Assembly: GCF_017377855.1 (NCBI RefSeq)
Contig: NZ_JAFREP010000002.1
Location: forward strand, 1 to 64,000
Length of the DNA stretch: 64,000 nt
Reading direction: 5' to 3'
Source of the DNA: Acanthopleuribacter pedis
GTDB taxonomy: Bacteria > Acidobacteriota > Holophagae > Acanthopleuribacterales > Acanthopleuribacteraceae
The notes beneath the pieces are model-generated. The model was given only the letters and a program-made list of their open reading frames with translations. It was not told the DNA's origin and searched no databases. The number at the start of each line of letters is the position of its first letter. The first letter of the stretch is position 1. Positions 52,409 through 62,291 of the stretch are shown in pieces. The position numbers and the translations under genes were made by a program.

Positions 52409-53035
52409 CGCGCTTTGTTTTTCCTCGGCGTTGGGATCGCCGGGGCTCAAGCGGGGTTCCAGGTATTGGCGGGCCAGTTGCCAGTCGCGCAGCACGCAGG
52501 CGCGGGAGACGTCGAGGATTTTGGCGATTTCCTTCACCGTGAACCCGGCGAAAAACCGCATCTCCAAAACCTTGGCGGCGCGCTGGTGCCGTTTCTGCAA
52601 AGCACGCAAGCCCTCGTCAATACTCAGCAAGGTTTCGGGCTGAACTGTTTCACCGTTGGCCAATTTAAAGAAGTTGGGATCGTCAATCGATTGCATGGGT
52701 TTGCCGTGGCCGCGTTTGGCGGCACAGCGGTAACGGGCCTCGTCCACCAAAATGCGGCGCATCAAGGCGCTGGAAAAACGGAAAAAATCGGTGCGGTCTT
52801 GAATATCGTAATGGGCCGCTTGTTGCAGGCGCAGGTAGAGTTCATTAATTAATGCGGTCGGCTGGAGCGCGGAACGGTTTTCGCCGTACAGGTGGGCGTT
52901 GGCCATGCGGCGCAGGTCGTCATAAACAAGGGGGATCAGTTGCGACAACGCCTCGGGACAACCTTGTTGCCAGTGGTTGAGCAAACGGGTGACGGGACCG
53001 GGTTGGTTGTCCGGGCTGGGGGTCGACTGCGTCAT
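52406..53035 (-). CDS. ECF-type sigma factor (TIGR02999-like)
   Basis: 209 residues; GAGAGG precedes ATG 53035. The sequence ALSQLIPLVYDDLRRMANAH, ALINELYLRL and the region-4 helices (QRAAKVLEMRFFAGFTVKEI, then ILDVSRACVLRDWQLARQYL) identify the ECF group often paired with Ser/Thr kinases in Acidobacteria and Planctomycetes. The stop codon is provided by the terminal repeat of the adjacent MITE-like element, so the native C-terminus may have been longer. The kinase gene downstream is its probable partner. Confidence 0.9.
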   Translation of the reverse strand: MTQSTPSPDNQPGPVTRLLNHWQQGCPEALSQLIPLVYDDLRRMANAHLYGENRSALQPTALINELYLRLQQAAHYDIQDRTDFFRFSSALMRRILVDEARYRCAAKRGHGKPMQSIDDPNFFKLANGETVQPETLLSIDEGLRALQKRHQRAAKVLEMRFFAGFTVKEIAKILDVSRACVLRDWQLARQYLEPRLSPGDPNAEEKQSA

Positions 53036-54371
53036 GGGAACCTCTCTTCAAATGATGGATAAGCGGGAAAATAAGCTAGGCATAGGAGAAACCGCGTGGT
53101 TTGGTGGTGTTTTTACGACGAACCAGGACAAAGGTTTGGTCGTGAAAAATTTCAGAAAACCAGGGTTTCCGTCTGGCAATGAACCGTTGGGCCGGTGGTT
53201 TCAGGTTTTCGGGCGGCAATGGGTGAAACCAGGGGCAGGGAGGCGGGCCTTCGGTTATGGGGTTACGCGCAAAACATGATGCAATCCGGGGACGGATCTT
53301 AAGAAAAAGGATGAGGAGATTAGCCTTCATCATGGTTACACCGGAACCTTGGGTAGCGGTTCCACGAGAAACAGATTGAAAGTTTGAACGTTTGGTTAAA
53401 TTGAGATTTTAAAAACTTCGGTTTTTGAGGCTTGGTGAGTTGTTGTGAAGTTTTTTAAGGGAAAATTTCACTTGAGAGATTTTGCATTTGGCAGTAGGAT
53501 GGTGCCTAACCTTTAACCCATAAAGACTAAGCAAACTCCCGTGGGATAGTGTCCTTACTTCCTTCGTTCTCGTCCTCGTTCTTTTCTTCGATGGTGTTTG
53601 GTGCCGGAGAATTCTCCCTCTTCGGCACCCTTTTTAACCCTCTTTTTCTATCGAACGAATGGAGCGAAACGGACGGTACTTTTAAGAATTGGGCCGCTTC
53701 TCGGAATCGCCGCGGGATGGCAAAATATTCGGTGATTCGGCCGAGGTTCGTGATCATCAAGAACGCTTCCGCCGCTTAATGCCGAGTGATCAGGTTCGGA
53801 TCGTCCTGAATCAAAGGCTTTTGCCGACCTTGCCATGGACTCAATTAGGGATGCGCCGCGTGCAGGCCTTCGCGGTGAAGGCAGCAATGAATTAAAAAAA
53901 GCATACTAAGTAACGCGCGGGTTGCGGGTTTTTGTGTTTTCGTGACCCTCTGTATCGGTCAGAAAAGGTGTCTTTCTTTCGTCACTTTGTTGTTTGACCT
54001 AAGGCGAGCCTTGTTTTTAATGCCCGACGCTTAGCCGTTCTTGCGCTTTGATAAGTTGCCGTATGTTATCAAGAGTTGGACAAAAAAGGTTCCTCGTTTA
54101 CTTGAATTTTACCTGGCTTTTTCTCGAGGATGCGGCGCGGGATCATCCTTGGTTTCCCGGTAAATTTTTGGTTGCCGCGTTCTTTGTGGTACCTGGGAAG
54201 GCGGCCCCTTCGTCGGGAACCCTCATACTGAGTGTTGGGTCACCCGAATAGGGGTTTCCCTCCGTTTGAGGTGCGCCGGTGGGAGAAATCCATCCCCAAC
54301 CCGGCTATTTTTTCCAAGTTCCACGGGCTTCGGTTAGAATACCGCCGGACCGCCGCCACGGAGTTGTTGTT
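53036..54371. other. Gene-free stretch (about 1.3 kb)
   Basis: No credible gene on either strand. AT-rich compared with flanks. A short dyad TTGATAA (54048-54054) / TTATCAA (54066-54072) is the only clear structure I noticed. Confidence 0.5.
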
Positions 54372-55547
54372 TTGACCGCTGCTTTATCACCGCCCAACCC
54401 CGCCGACCACCCGCCCGGCGATCCGCCCTTTTTGCAAATCAAGGACGGGGATCGCCTGATTTCCTTGGTGGGCCTCACGGATCACGACACCGCCGACTTA
54501 GAAGCCGTGGACCAAAAGATCGCCGCGCTCAATCCCGATACCGTGTGTGTCGCTTTGTGCGAAACCCGCTTCAAAATCCTTACCGACGATCTGTTTTGGC
54601 GTCGCCTCAAAGTGATCGACGTCTTGCGTCAAGGCCGCTTTTTGATGTTGCTGGGCAATGTGGCCGCCGCCTGGTTTCAACACCGGCAGGGCAAAGATGT
54701 GGCCGTGCGGCTGGGTCAGGAAATGCTGGCGCGCATGGAGGTGGCGCAGGAAATGGGCGCCAAGTTGGTTTTTGGGGAGCGCGATCTCCAGGTGACCCTG
54801 AAACGGAGCTGGCGGGAACTGTCACCCAACCGCCGTGCCAAAACCCTGTTGCAACTGTTGCGTGCCCTGGTTTGGCGCCGCAAGCCAGACAGCCTACCCG
54901 CCGAATCGATGCACGGCGCCCTGCGTGCCCATTTGCCCGAGGTCGCCCAACCCTTTTTTGACGAGTCGGATCAATATTTAATGGACTCGATTCGCCGCGC
55001 CGAGGGCGACCACGTGGTGGCCTTGATTCCGGCCGAACGCTTGGCCGCGGTGGCCCGCCACTTCGAAACCCCGGTTGATCGCGATGCCCTTGCCGGTATG
55101 CCGCAACCCCCGTGGTGGGTACGGGTGTTCCCTTGGATGGTGAGCGCGCTCCTCATCGGCTTGTTGGTCTATGGGTTCTTTGGCCGCGGTGACCTATCCT
55201 TTCGTGAAATTCTGTTGACCTGGGCCATTCCCAATTGGCTATGCACGGGGTTGTTCATGCTCCCGGCGCGTCCCACCTTGGCCGCGTTTACGGCGGGTTT
55301 GCTGGTGACGCCTTTTACCGTTTTAAGTCCGCTCCTGCGTACCGCGGTGGTGGTGGGTTTGGTCGAAGGTTGGCGTCGGCGGCCGCGGGTGACCGATTGT
55401 GAACGCATCCCGATCGACCTCAGCAGCGTGCGCGGTATCTATGCCAATCCCTTGACCCGCACCCTGCTCGTGGTGGTGATGAGTCACCTTGGCTCCAATC
55501 TCGGGAACTACGTCGGTGCCTTTTTGTTGTTCCGTCTCTTGACCTAA
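54372..55547 (+). CDS. TraB-domain membrane protein
   Basis: 391 residues from TTG 54372, chosen for ACGGAG at 54358-54363; a GTG at 54279 would add 31 residues without similarity. The N-terminal ~260 residues form a TraB/PrgY-like domain: LVGLTDHDTADLEAVDQKIA, PDTVCVALCETRFK, then AVRLGQEMLARMEVAQEMGA and LVFGERDLQVTLKRSWRELS. The C-terminal part has 4 hydrophobic helices (VFPWMVSALLIGLLVYGFFG, WLCTGLFMLPARPTLAAFTAG, LVVTPFTVLSPLL-like, LLVVVMSHLGSNLG). Members resemble metal-dependent proteases and pheromone-shutdown proteins; the function here is unknown. Confidence 0.85.
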   Translation: MTAALSPPNPADHPPGDPPFLQIKDGDRLISLVGLTDHDTADLEAVDQKIAALNPDTVCVALCETRFKILTDDLFWRRLKVIDVLRQGRFLMLLGNVAAAWFQHRQGKDVAVRLGQEMLARMEVAQEMGAKLVFGERDLQVTLKRSWRELSPNRRAKTLLQLLRALVWRRKPDSLPAESMHGALRAHLPEVAQPFFDESDQYLMDSIRRAEGDHVVALIPAERLAAVARHFETPVDRDALAGMPQPPWWVRVFPWMVSALLIGLLVYGFFGRGDLSFREILLTWAIPNWLCTGLFMLPARPTLAAFTAGLLVTPFTVLSPLLRTAVVVGLVEGWRRRPRVTDCERIPIDLSSVRGIYANPLTRTLLVVVMSHLGSNLGNYVGAFLLFRLLT

Positions 55548-55883
55548 CGCACCGATTGGGAAGGGTGATCGCGACCCCGTATGCCGCGGAAGTCGGATGA
55601 TTTGCCAAATAATGTGAATTTTCCCATCGCCGGCGAATCTTGCTTCGGTTATGAATTCTCTCGCTCCAAGTCGCGGCCTCAGGTTAGAATCGAAAAACCC
55701 GTTGCACGCATCTGTTGTCTTTGCCCAACGCGGGCTGTGCCCGGCGCTTCCCATGAGGCGGTCGGCGAGTCGCGGCGTCCGTTGGGCTTTGGTTCGGGAT
55801 GATGGGTTTCGGGTTGGCGCTTGGGGACGTCACGCGGAAGGTGGGCGAATGAGGATGGCCACTCGGAGACGGCGAGGCGGGTT
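55548..55883. other. Gene-free stretch before the GGDEF/EAL gene
   Basis: No gene and no clear promoter or terminator recognised. Confidence 0.4.
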
Positions 55884-58475
55884 ATGAGATCGCGCAAGGA
55901 CTTGTTCCTAGGATTTTTTTTGGTGTTGGTGCCGGCGTTGCTGGTCACGCTTTGGCATGCCCGCGTTGCCTATCAGAACGGCCGCCACATCGAGCAATTA
56001 AACGATCCGCGTTTTCAGGTGTTGGAACAGACCTACCAAATGGAGCAGCGCCTGCGCGCGTTGCACGATCATTTTGTGAACCCCGAGCCGGTTGACGACC
56101 AGCGTTTAATGGATGCCCGTGCCCGGATTCTCGCCGTGGAGGAAGCTTTTGCGCGCCTCGAGTTGGCGGCGCGGGATCGCGATGTGTTTCAGATTCACAA
56201 AGAAGCCTCCACCTTTGCCCGCCACGGGATGGAATGGCTGTCGGATCGTCGTACGACCGAAATCGACCCCGCCGACCCGCGCCGGGCCGAACTGGACGCC
56301 CTTGCCGATGGTTTGATTGATCGGGTTTCGGCGTTTCGCACGCGGCGCGCCGCGGCATTTTCAGAGCGCATGGCCTGGATCAGCGCCGAGACGGAATCGG
56401 CACGGTTCCATTCCATTTTGTCGGTATTGGCGGTGTTGTTGTTTGGGGGTTTTGCCGCCTATCGCTACGGTGAACAGTTCAACCGCAAGAGTTTGGCCCT
56501 GACCCATGCCCACATGGCCCTCGAAAACCGTTTTCAAGAGATTTGCCAGGTGAATAAACGGTTGGAAGAGGAGGTGGGGGAGCGGGGTCATGTGGAAGAG
56601 AAGTTGCGCCAGAGTTTGATGATTGAAGAGGCGGTGGCGCGTATTTCCAACCTGTTTTCCACCATTCACTATCCCGACTTGCGCCAAGCGGTGCGGCTTC
56701 TGGGCGAGGTGACCGGGACCCATCTCGCCTTTGTCGGTATTTTTAACCAGCAGGACAAAAGCGTTAGCAAAATCCTGGAGTGGACTTGTCCCGACGTCGC
56801 GGTGACCGTTCCCGATCCCGTTGAGTTAGACCTGACCCGGTTCCCCCGCTTACACGAACGCATCGTGCGGCGCCGGAAAATCGTGGTTGACAATTGCACC
56901 GACCTGGAAAAGGGCATGGAGCCGGCGGCGGCCTTTATGGAAGCGCTGGGTCTCCGTGCCTTGCTGCTGATGCCGGTTGCGGCCAAGGAGCGCGGTAGTT
57001 GGGGTTACATCGGGATTGCCGATTTAACCGGCTGTCGGTATTGGGGTGAAGACGACAAACGCATCGTGCGCACGGTCGGCGCCATGCTGGCCAATTTCCT
57101 GGGACGCAGCCATGCGGAAAAACAGTTGAAACACGATGCGGCCCACGACGGCCTGACCGGGCTGCCCAATCGCGGCTTATTGATGGATCGTTTGGCCCAC
57201 GCGGTCGAGCGCATCAAACGCCATCCGGAAGAACGTTTTGCCCTGTTGGCGCTCGACCTCGACCGCTTCAAACCGGTCAACGATTCTCTGGGCCACCTGC
57301 TCGGGGACAAATTGTTGGTGGCTGTCAGCGAACGTTTGCAAAATTGCGTGCGGCGGATCGATACCTTTGCGCGCGTGGGAGGCGATGAGTTTCTGGTGCT
57401 GTTGGAGGATTTGGAAGGGGACCGTGAGGCCGAGGATTTTGCTCAGGCGATGCTCGACGCCTTGGCGGTGCCCTTCGAATTAGACGGCCACGAGGTGTAC
57501 ATATCGGCCTGTTTCGGGATCGCGGTGTGGCGCTCGGATTACCCCAGCGCGGAGGAACTGATCCGCGACGCCGATGTGGCCATGTACCGCGCCAAATCGA
57601 TGGGAAAAGGCCGCGTGGTCTTTTTCGAGAAGTCCATGCAAACCCACACACCCGGGACCTTGGCCCTGGAAACGGATCTGCGGCGTGCGCTGGAACGGGG
57701 CGAATTCCACATGTTCTACCAGCCGATTGTCAGCTTGGAAACGGGTGAGATCGCGGCCTTTGAATCGCTGTTGCGCTGGGACCACGGTCGTCACGGCATG
57801 ATTCCCCCGGATCGCTTCATTAGCATGGCCGAGGACATGGGCACCATCGTCGAGGTCGGTCAGTGGGCCTTGGAACAGGCCTGCACCCAGCTTTCGGCTT
57901 GGCATCAAATGGGTTTTGACCAACTGAGCGTCTCGGTCAATGTCTCAGCGCAGCAGTTTTACCATCAGGATCTCAACGGCGTAATCCGCGGGGTGCTGGC
58001 ACGTACCGGGTTACCGCCCGAACTGCTGAAACTGGAACTTACCGAAAGCATTTTGATGGAGAACGTGGCGGCCAATGTGGCCATGCTCCAGTCGCTCCGA
58101 GATATCGGCGTCCAAATCATGATCGATGATTTTGGGACCGGCTACTCTTCGCTGAGTTACCTGCACCGTTTCCCGCTGAACTCGTTGAAAATAGATCGCT
58201 CGTTTGTCAAAGACATCCCCGAGAATCAGGAAAACGCGGCCATTACGGCGGCGATCCTGGCCATGGCGGATCAGTTGGGATTGAGTGTGGTCGCGGAGGG
58301 CATCGAAAATGAGGCCCAGCTTCTGTATTTATGGGACAAACACTGCCATTTGGTGCAGGGCTACTTATTCAACCAACCGCTGACCCGGGATCAAGCAACC
58401 GCGGCACTGTACAAACGGGAAACGGTGGCCTTGTTTAGCAAACTCACGCAAGCGGTGGGGCCCAGCCTTTCCTAA
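55884..58475 (+). CDS. GGDEF/EAL cyclic-di-GMP enzyme with membrane sensor
   Basis: 863 residues; ATG 55884 follows GAGGCGG. N-terminal transmembrane helix (LFLGFFLVLVPALLVTLW), a periplasmic helical sensor to about residue 195, a second helix (FHSILSVLAVLLFGGFAAYR), a coiled coil, a GAF-like domain (about 245-415), GGDEF (LTGLPNRGLLMDRL, VGGDEFLVLL) and EAL. The GGDEF active motif is intact, as are DLDRFKPVND and ADVAMYRAKS. In EAL the first motif is ESL (AFESLLRWDH), with ELTESIL, DDFGTGYSSLSYLH and KIDRSFVKDI kept; cyclic-di-GMP hydrolysis is plausible. A bifunctional or GTP-regulated phosphodiesterase is likely. Confidence 0.93.
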   Translation: MRSRKDLFLGFFLVLVPALLVTLWHARVAYQNGRHIEQLNDPRFQVLEQTYQMEQRLRALHDHFVNPEPVDDQRLMDARARILAVEEAFARLELAARDRDVFQIHKEASTFARHGMEWLSDRRTTEIDPADPRRAELDALADGLIDRVSAFRTRRAAAFSERMAWISAETESARFHSILSVLAVLLFGGFAAYRYGEQFNRKSLALTHAHMALENRFQEICQVNKRLEEEVGERGHVEEKLRQSLMIEEAVARISNLFSTIHYPDLRQAVRLLGEVTGTHLAFVGIFNQQDKSVSKILEWTCPDVAVTVPDPVELDLTRFPRLHERIVRRRKIVVDNCTDLEKGMEPAAAFMEALGLRALLLMPVAAKERGSWGYIGIADLTGCRYWGEDDKRIVRTVGAMLANFLGRSHAEKQLKHDAAHDGLTGLPNRGLLMDRLAHAVERIKRHPEERFALLALDLDRFKPVNDSLGHLLGDKLLVAVSERLQNCVRRIDTFARVGGDEFLVLLEDLEGDREAEDFAQAMLDALAVPFELDGHEVYISACFGIAVWRSDYPSAEELIRDADVAMYRAKSMGKGRVVFFEKSMQTHTPGTLALETDLRRALERGEFHMFYQPIVSLETGEIAAFESLLRWDHGRHGMIPPDRFISMAEDMGTIVEVGQWALEQACTQLSAWHQMGFDQLSVSVNVSAQQFYHQDLNGVIRGVLARTGLPPELLKLELTESILMENVAANVAMLQSLRDIGVQIMIDDFGTGYSSLSYLHRFPLNSLKIDRSFVKDIPENQENAAITAAILAMADQLGLSVVAEGIENEAQLLYLWDKHCHLVQGYLFNQPLTRDQATAALYKRETVALFSKLTQAVGPSLS

Positions 58476-58499
58476 ACTTGCTCTTGAAAGCAATGCCGG

Positions 58500-59198
58500 C
58501 TAACGCAACAGGTCGGCAAGCAATTGACAAAATGGCGCACGTTGTTTGAACAGGAAGAAGTGGCCGCCTTCGATGCGATGCACCACCAGGGGTTTGGTGG
58601 TTTCGTGTTGCCAGTGCTGAATTTCATCGTCGGTCATGGCTTCCTCGGTGCCGGTGATGGAAATGATCGGCAGGTTGACCGGATAGGGGCCGCGGTTGGT
58701 GGGAAACAATTCAATCGCTTTAAAATCAGCGCGCAGGATGGGTTCAAACAAATCACGCAGTTCGGGATTGGCGAGGAAGGCCGGTGGTAAGCCGCCCAGC
58801 GCCTCGACCTTGGCAAAAAAAGCGTCCTTGGACAGGCCGTGGATGTGTTCCTCGCGATGCCAGTGTTCAGGGGCCTTGCGCCCGGTAACAATTAACTTGC
58901 GCGGCGCGGGTAAGCCCAGCGCGAGGATGCGGTGCATGAGCAGAAAGGCAACTTGGGCGCCCATGCTGTGGCCGAACAAGGCATAGGGCGGTTTGAGGTA
59001 GGCTTGAACCTGGGCGAGGGCGTCGTCGGTGACGGCGGCGAGGTCGTCGAGGGGTCGTTCTTTAAAACGGCTGCCGTGACCGGGGTAATCAAAGGCGTGA
59101 ACGTGAATATCGCCGGGGAGCTGGTCAATGATTTCGCGGTAGGAAAAGCGATTGCCGCCTGCAAAAGGAAAAGCCAAAAGGGTCATGGGTTGGTTCAT
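58500..59198 (-). CDS. Type II thioesterase (alpha/beta hydrolase)
   Basis: 232 residues. Resembles GrsT/TEII editing thioesterases: FPFAGGNRFSYREI near the start, nucleophile elbow GHSMG (Ser78), and EGGHFFLF with the catalytic His near 213. They free mis-primed carrier proteins of NRPS and PKS systems. No synthase is in the window, so the partner is elsewhere. The gene converges with the GGDEF/EAL gene, ending 24 bases after its stop. Confidence 0.85.
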   Translation of the reverse strand: MNQPMTLLAFPFAGGNRFSYREIIDQLPGDIHVHAFDYPGHGSRFKERPLDDLAAVTDDALAQVQAYLKPPYALFGHSMGAQVAFLLMHRILALGLPAPRKLIVTGRKAPEHWHREEHIHGLSKDAFFAKVEALGGLPPAFLANPELRDLFEPILRADFKAIELFPTNRGPYPVNLPIISITGTEEAMTDDEIQHWQHETTKPLVVHRIEGGHFFLFKQRAPFCQLLADLLR

Positions 59199-59498
59199 AG
59201 CGAGGATTCACTCCCAGGTTGGTGGTTTTGGTGGAGCCCGCCGTGCCGCGGCCCGTCGTCGAAGCGCAAATTTTAACCTGATCCCCGGACCCGGTGCGAC
59301 CCTTTCCGCTGAAAAGATCGTTGGTGCCGCGGTTGGTGTCAATGGGTGTGGTTTGGGGTTGGGTAGATTTTCGGTTTGGCGGTGCCGCGCCAAGGGTTGT
59401 GCCACCAACATGTAATCACACCGCAACACCCTCTTTGGACCATTGTCGACCCGGCGTGCCACTTCAGCACACGCCGAGGCGTGTGCGTGCACCGGAGC

Positions 59499-59681
59499 GG
59501 GCCGCACCACCCCATCCACGGACCATGCTTTGAATGAATGCGAGGCTTCGCCTCGCCACCCTGGACGCCCTCTGAAGGAGGGCAATAGGTCAGCCCCGGG
59601 TACGACCATTGAAAATGGTCGCACCCTGGGTCTCGGGGGTTTACGGACAGGAAAACGCTGAAGGCGTTGACACCAGAGGCG
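59499..59681 (+). repeat. Interspersed TGAA-loop hairpin repeat, copy 2
   Basis: Aligns with 42354-42536 along its length. Hairpins: GCGAGGC-TT-CGCCTCGC, GCCCTC-TGAAG-GAGGGC, CGACCAT-TGAAA-ATGGTCG and AACGC-TGAAG-GCGTT. Confidence 0.75.
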
Positions 59682-59749
59682 CCTGGGGTTCATGCCCCGC
59701 GGCGGTTCATGGAGGCAGGATCGGTTTTTCGGTGGTTTTGGTTTGTTGG

Positions 59750-59934
59750 GTTCGGTTGGTTTTGGATGGTGTTGATCCATTGGGTTCGGTTGGTTTTGGA
59801 TGGTGTTGATCCATTGGGTTCGGTTGGTTTTGGATGGTGTTGATCCATTGGGTTCGGTTGGTTTTGGATGGTGTTGCTCCATTGGGTTCGGTTGGGTGTA
59901 GATGGTGTTGATCCATTGGGTTCGGTTGGTTTTT
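59750..59934. repeat. 34-bp tandem repeat (5 full copies plus a partial)
   Basis: Unit start GTTCGGTTGG, then TTTTGGATGG, TGTTGATCCA and TTGG. Copies begin at 59750, 59784, 59818, 59852 and 59886, with a truncated sixth at 59920. Copies four and five carry single differences. The period is not a multiple of three, so the apparent minus-strand proteins full of NPMDQHHPKP are artefacts. Confidence 0.92.
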
Positions 59935-59939
59935 GTTTG

Positions 59940-60150
59940 GCCGGCGCCTTCAGCGGCCTGCACGACGGGAACCCCTGGGGACCCAGAGCAAACGGTTGTG
60001 CCACAACCCTTTGCCCTGGGCTGAAATCCAAAACACCTTCAGTGTTGCCGGTCGTGGTTCGCCGCCGGCTCACAGTTTTAACTGAGTGGTGGTCCCCAAA
60101 TGGCGGTGTGCGTTCCCCGCTAGGGAACGCCGGTTCAGAGCCCTAGTTCG
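59940..60150 (-). repeat. Partial opposite-strand relatives of the interspersed repeat
   Basis: AACAC-CTTCA-GTGTT (around 60030) is the complement of the TGAAG hairpin in the larger repeat, and CCCTGGGCTGAAATCC precedes it. A further perfect hairpin GCGTTCCC-CGCTA-GGGAACGC lies near 60112-60132. No gene. Confidence 0.5.
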
Positions 60151-60254
60151 ATAAGAAAATGGGTTTATGCTCGCTTCCGAAAGGCGTGACGTCAGAACCC
60201 TTCCTGAAATTGAGGCTTATTCGTGACAAAACTCGCCTTTTATTAGATGCTTCA

Positions 60255-60283
60255 TTGGAATAATTTACTGGATCACCTATATT
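60255..60283 (+). promoter_or_regulatory. Sigma-70 promoter of the TPR-like gene
   Basis: TTGGAA (60255-60260), 17-base spacer, TATATT (60278-60283). The predicted start is near 60290, leaving a leader of about 70 bases. Confidence 0.6.
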
Positions 60284-60358
60284 GAATGACAGGCTCTAAG
60301 AGTCTGATCGGTTGAAAACCGTTATCGTTTCATCGATCATCTTACGTTGGAGAGCAAT

Positions 60359-60904
60359 ATGTCACGACAGGAAATCGATTTTTCCGACGCCGCCCGTGAG
60401 GGCATTGATCTCTGTAAGCGTGGTCATTGGGATGAAGGATTGGTTTGTTTGAACCAGGCAATGCTGGGTGATCGCTCCGCCTTGCCGTCCAGTGCGTTTT
60501 CCTATCTCGGTTATGCAATGGCTTTGCGTGAAAACAAACTATGGGAAGGCCTGAACATGGCGCAATTGGGCGTGGAAAACGCCTTCTACGACGCCGATAA
60601 TTTCTTTAACTTAGCGCGAATTTACCTACTTCGCGACAACCGCCGCGGTGCCCACCAGGCGATTGTCGAAGGTTTAAAGGTGAGTCCCGACCACCGGGGT
60701 TTGCTCGCGCTACAAGGAAAAATTGGGGTTCGCGCACGTCCTGTCATTCCATTCTTGAATCGGGACCACCTTTTTAATATCTATCTGGGGAAAGTCCGTC
60801 ATTCCCTGAAAAATGCTCGCTCTCAGCAAAAGAAACAGAAAAGTTCGAAAGCTGGTAAAAAAGTGAGCAAAAAACAGGACGTTCCTAATCTCTTTGATTT
60901 GTAG
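60359..60904 (+). CDS. Small TPR-like helical protein with Lys-rich tail
   Basis: 181 residues; TTGGAGAG precedes ATG 60359. The first ~120 residues form helix pairs typical of TPR or Sel1-like units (AREGIDLCKRGHWDEGLVCL, YLGYAMALRENKLWEGL, NFFNLARIYLLRDNRRGAHQ). The last ~35 residues are very basic (QQKKQKSSKAGKKVSKKQD) and end PNLFDL. The basic tail may bind nucleic acid or an acidic partner. Not recognised further. Its own promoter and terminator make it a single-gene unit. Confidence 0.7.
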   Translation: MSRQEIDFSDAAREGIDLCKRGHWDEGLVCLNQAMLGDRSALPSSAFSYLGYAMALRENKLWEGLNMAQLGVENAFYDADNFFNLARIYLLRDNRRGAHQAIVEGLKVSPDHRGLLALQGKIGVRARPVIPFLNRDHLFNIYLGKVRHSLKNARSQQKKQKSSKAGKKVSKKQDVPNLFDL

Positions 60905-60925
60905 AACATCTCCTGCCTGCCACCA

Positions 60926-60962
60926 AACAAAGGTTGAGTCACCGACTCAACCTTTGTTACTT
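60926..60962. terminator. Perfect 15-bp hairpin terminator between convergent genes
   Basis: AACAAAGGTTGAGTC (60926-60940) pairs perfectly with GACTCAACCTTTGTT (60944-60958), loop ACC, followed by ACTTT. It serves the TPR-like gene and possibly the converging AlaX gene. Confidence 0.85.
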
Positions 60963-61001
60963 TATGGATCGTGTTTAAGAATTTAACCTAAGCAGCGCGG
61001 T

Positions 61002-62213
61002 CTACTTGGCCAAATTGTCGACCGCGACCGTCTCGGGGATTTTTCCTTCCGCTTTTTGCGGGCGACCGCCGCCCCGAGCACCCAAGCTTTTGCCTTCGCC
61101 GCGGAACCAAGCGCCCGCGTCGAATTCGGCCTGGCTACCCCGTGCTACGACGATGCGACAGAAACCGTCGTCCGCCACTTTGGTTTTCACCATGGCAACC
61201 ACGTCGGGCCTGGCCGTGAGCAAGTCGGCCAGTTTCCGGGCGCTGTCGATGTCCGCGCTTTCCACGCGGATGAAGGTGGTTTCCCCCTCGCGGGCCGGCT
61301 GGGTTTGATGCAGCTGTTCCGCCTCGTAACGGGCCGCCTCGGTGCGTGCTTTCCCCAGTTCTTGGCGTAAGGCGCGGCTTTCCTGCTGCAGCCGTTGCAC
61401 CTGATCGGCCAACTCAGGCACGGCGCATTGTAAGTGGTTGGACGCCGCGGTGAGGATCGCCTCGCGTTGGTCCAAGTGGGCCAGGGTTCGCAGACCGCAA
61501 TGGAAATGGATGCGCACCAGCTTTTTGATCTTCTCTTTGGCCACCACGTGAATCGCCCCAATTTCGCCGGTTGCGCTGCAATGGGTGCCGCCGCAAGGGG
61601 TGAAGTCGACGCTGTCGATTTCCAGCACGCGAATGTTGCCGGTGACCTTGGGGGGACGGCGCAGCGGCATGGCCGCCAATTGGTCGGGATCCGGGTTGTG
61701 GACGCGAATCGGATGGTTGGCGAGCACCCAACGGTTGGCCTGCTCGACCGCCGCCGCGATGGATTTTTCGTTGACATCGGGGGCTTCCAGGTCGATGGAA
61801 ATGGTGCGTTTACCGAGCCGTGCGGATTTGGTCTCCAGTCCGGCGGTGTGGTGAAACGCCGCGGAGAGCAGGTGTTGCCCGGAATGGGCGCGCATCATGT
61901 CGCGTCGGTGTTCGGCGTTGACCTGGGCGGATAGGGTTTGTCCCAACCAGTCGGCGGGTGCCGCTTCATTCAAGATGTGGTAGAGGGTTCCGTTGTCGTC
62001 GATTTGGGTGTCGACCACGGTGCGTTCTTCCGCGCCGAACCGGACCGTGCCCGCGTCGCCGAGTTGGCCGCCGCCCTCCGGGTAGAAGAAGGTACGGTCG
62101 AACTGAAGCGCCGGCCGGTCCGCGAAGGGTTCAAGGCCCGCGACACGTGTTTCAAAAGGTTGCCGCCAATCGGCGGTAGGATCGAGGTAACAGGGTTCAC
62201 AAAAGTGCGCCAT
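61002..62213 (-). CDS. Alanyl-tRNA editing protein, AlaX-L type
   Basis: 403 residues from ATG 62213. The editing domain has the zinc ligands HSGQH (110-114) and CGGTH (207-211), and the family segment FYPEGGGQLGD near 44-52. A coiled coil and a C-terminal DHHA1-like domain follow (AMVKTKVADDGFCRIVVARG, ending in a Gly-rich segment GARGGGRPQKAEG). It should hydrolyse Ser or Gly wrongly attached to tRNA-Ala. It is separated by 78 bases from the aldo/keto reductase on the same strand, possibly part of that operon. Confidence 0.9.
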   Translation of the reverse strand: MAHFCEPCYLDPTADWRQPFETRVAGLEPFADRPALQFDRTFFYPEGGGQLGDAGTVRFGAEERTVVDTQIDDNGTLYHILNEAAPADWLGQTLSAQVNAEHRRDMMRAHSGQHLLSAAFHHTAGLETKSARLGKRTISIDLEAPDVNEKSIAAAVEQANRWVLANHPIRVHNPDPDQLAAMPLRRPPKVTGNIRVLEIDSVDFTPCGGTHCSATGEIGAIHVVAKEKIKKLVRIHFHCGLRTLAHLDQREAILTAASNHLQCAVPELADQVQRLQQESRALRQELGKARTEAARYEAEQLHQTQPAREGETTFIRVESADIDSARKLADLLTARPDVVAMVKTKVADDGFCRIVVARGSQAEFDAGAWFRGEGKSLGARGGGRPQKAEGKIPETVAVDNLAK

Positions 62214-62291
62214 AGGAGTAACCTTTCCGGGTCCGTCCAACCATGAGGGTGACCGCGCGGGCCGTGATAGCGACCCACGACGGGGACAGTG

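Noticed and set aside
59750..59934. CRISPR array
   Set aside because: Repeats are contiguous without unique spacers, and no cas genes are nearby. The 50-bp array at 1-180 is excluded for the same reason.
59208..60073. Minus-strand open frames rich in NPMDQHHPKPTEP repeats
   Set aside because: They are translations of the 34-bp tandem array, open in several frames because the unit lacks stops. No start signal.
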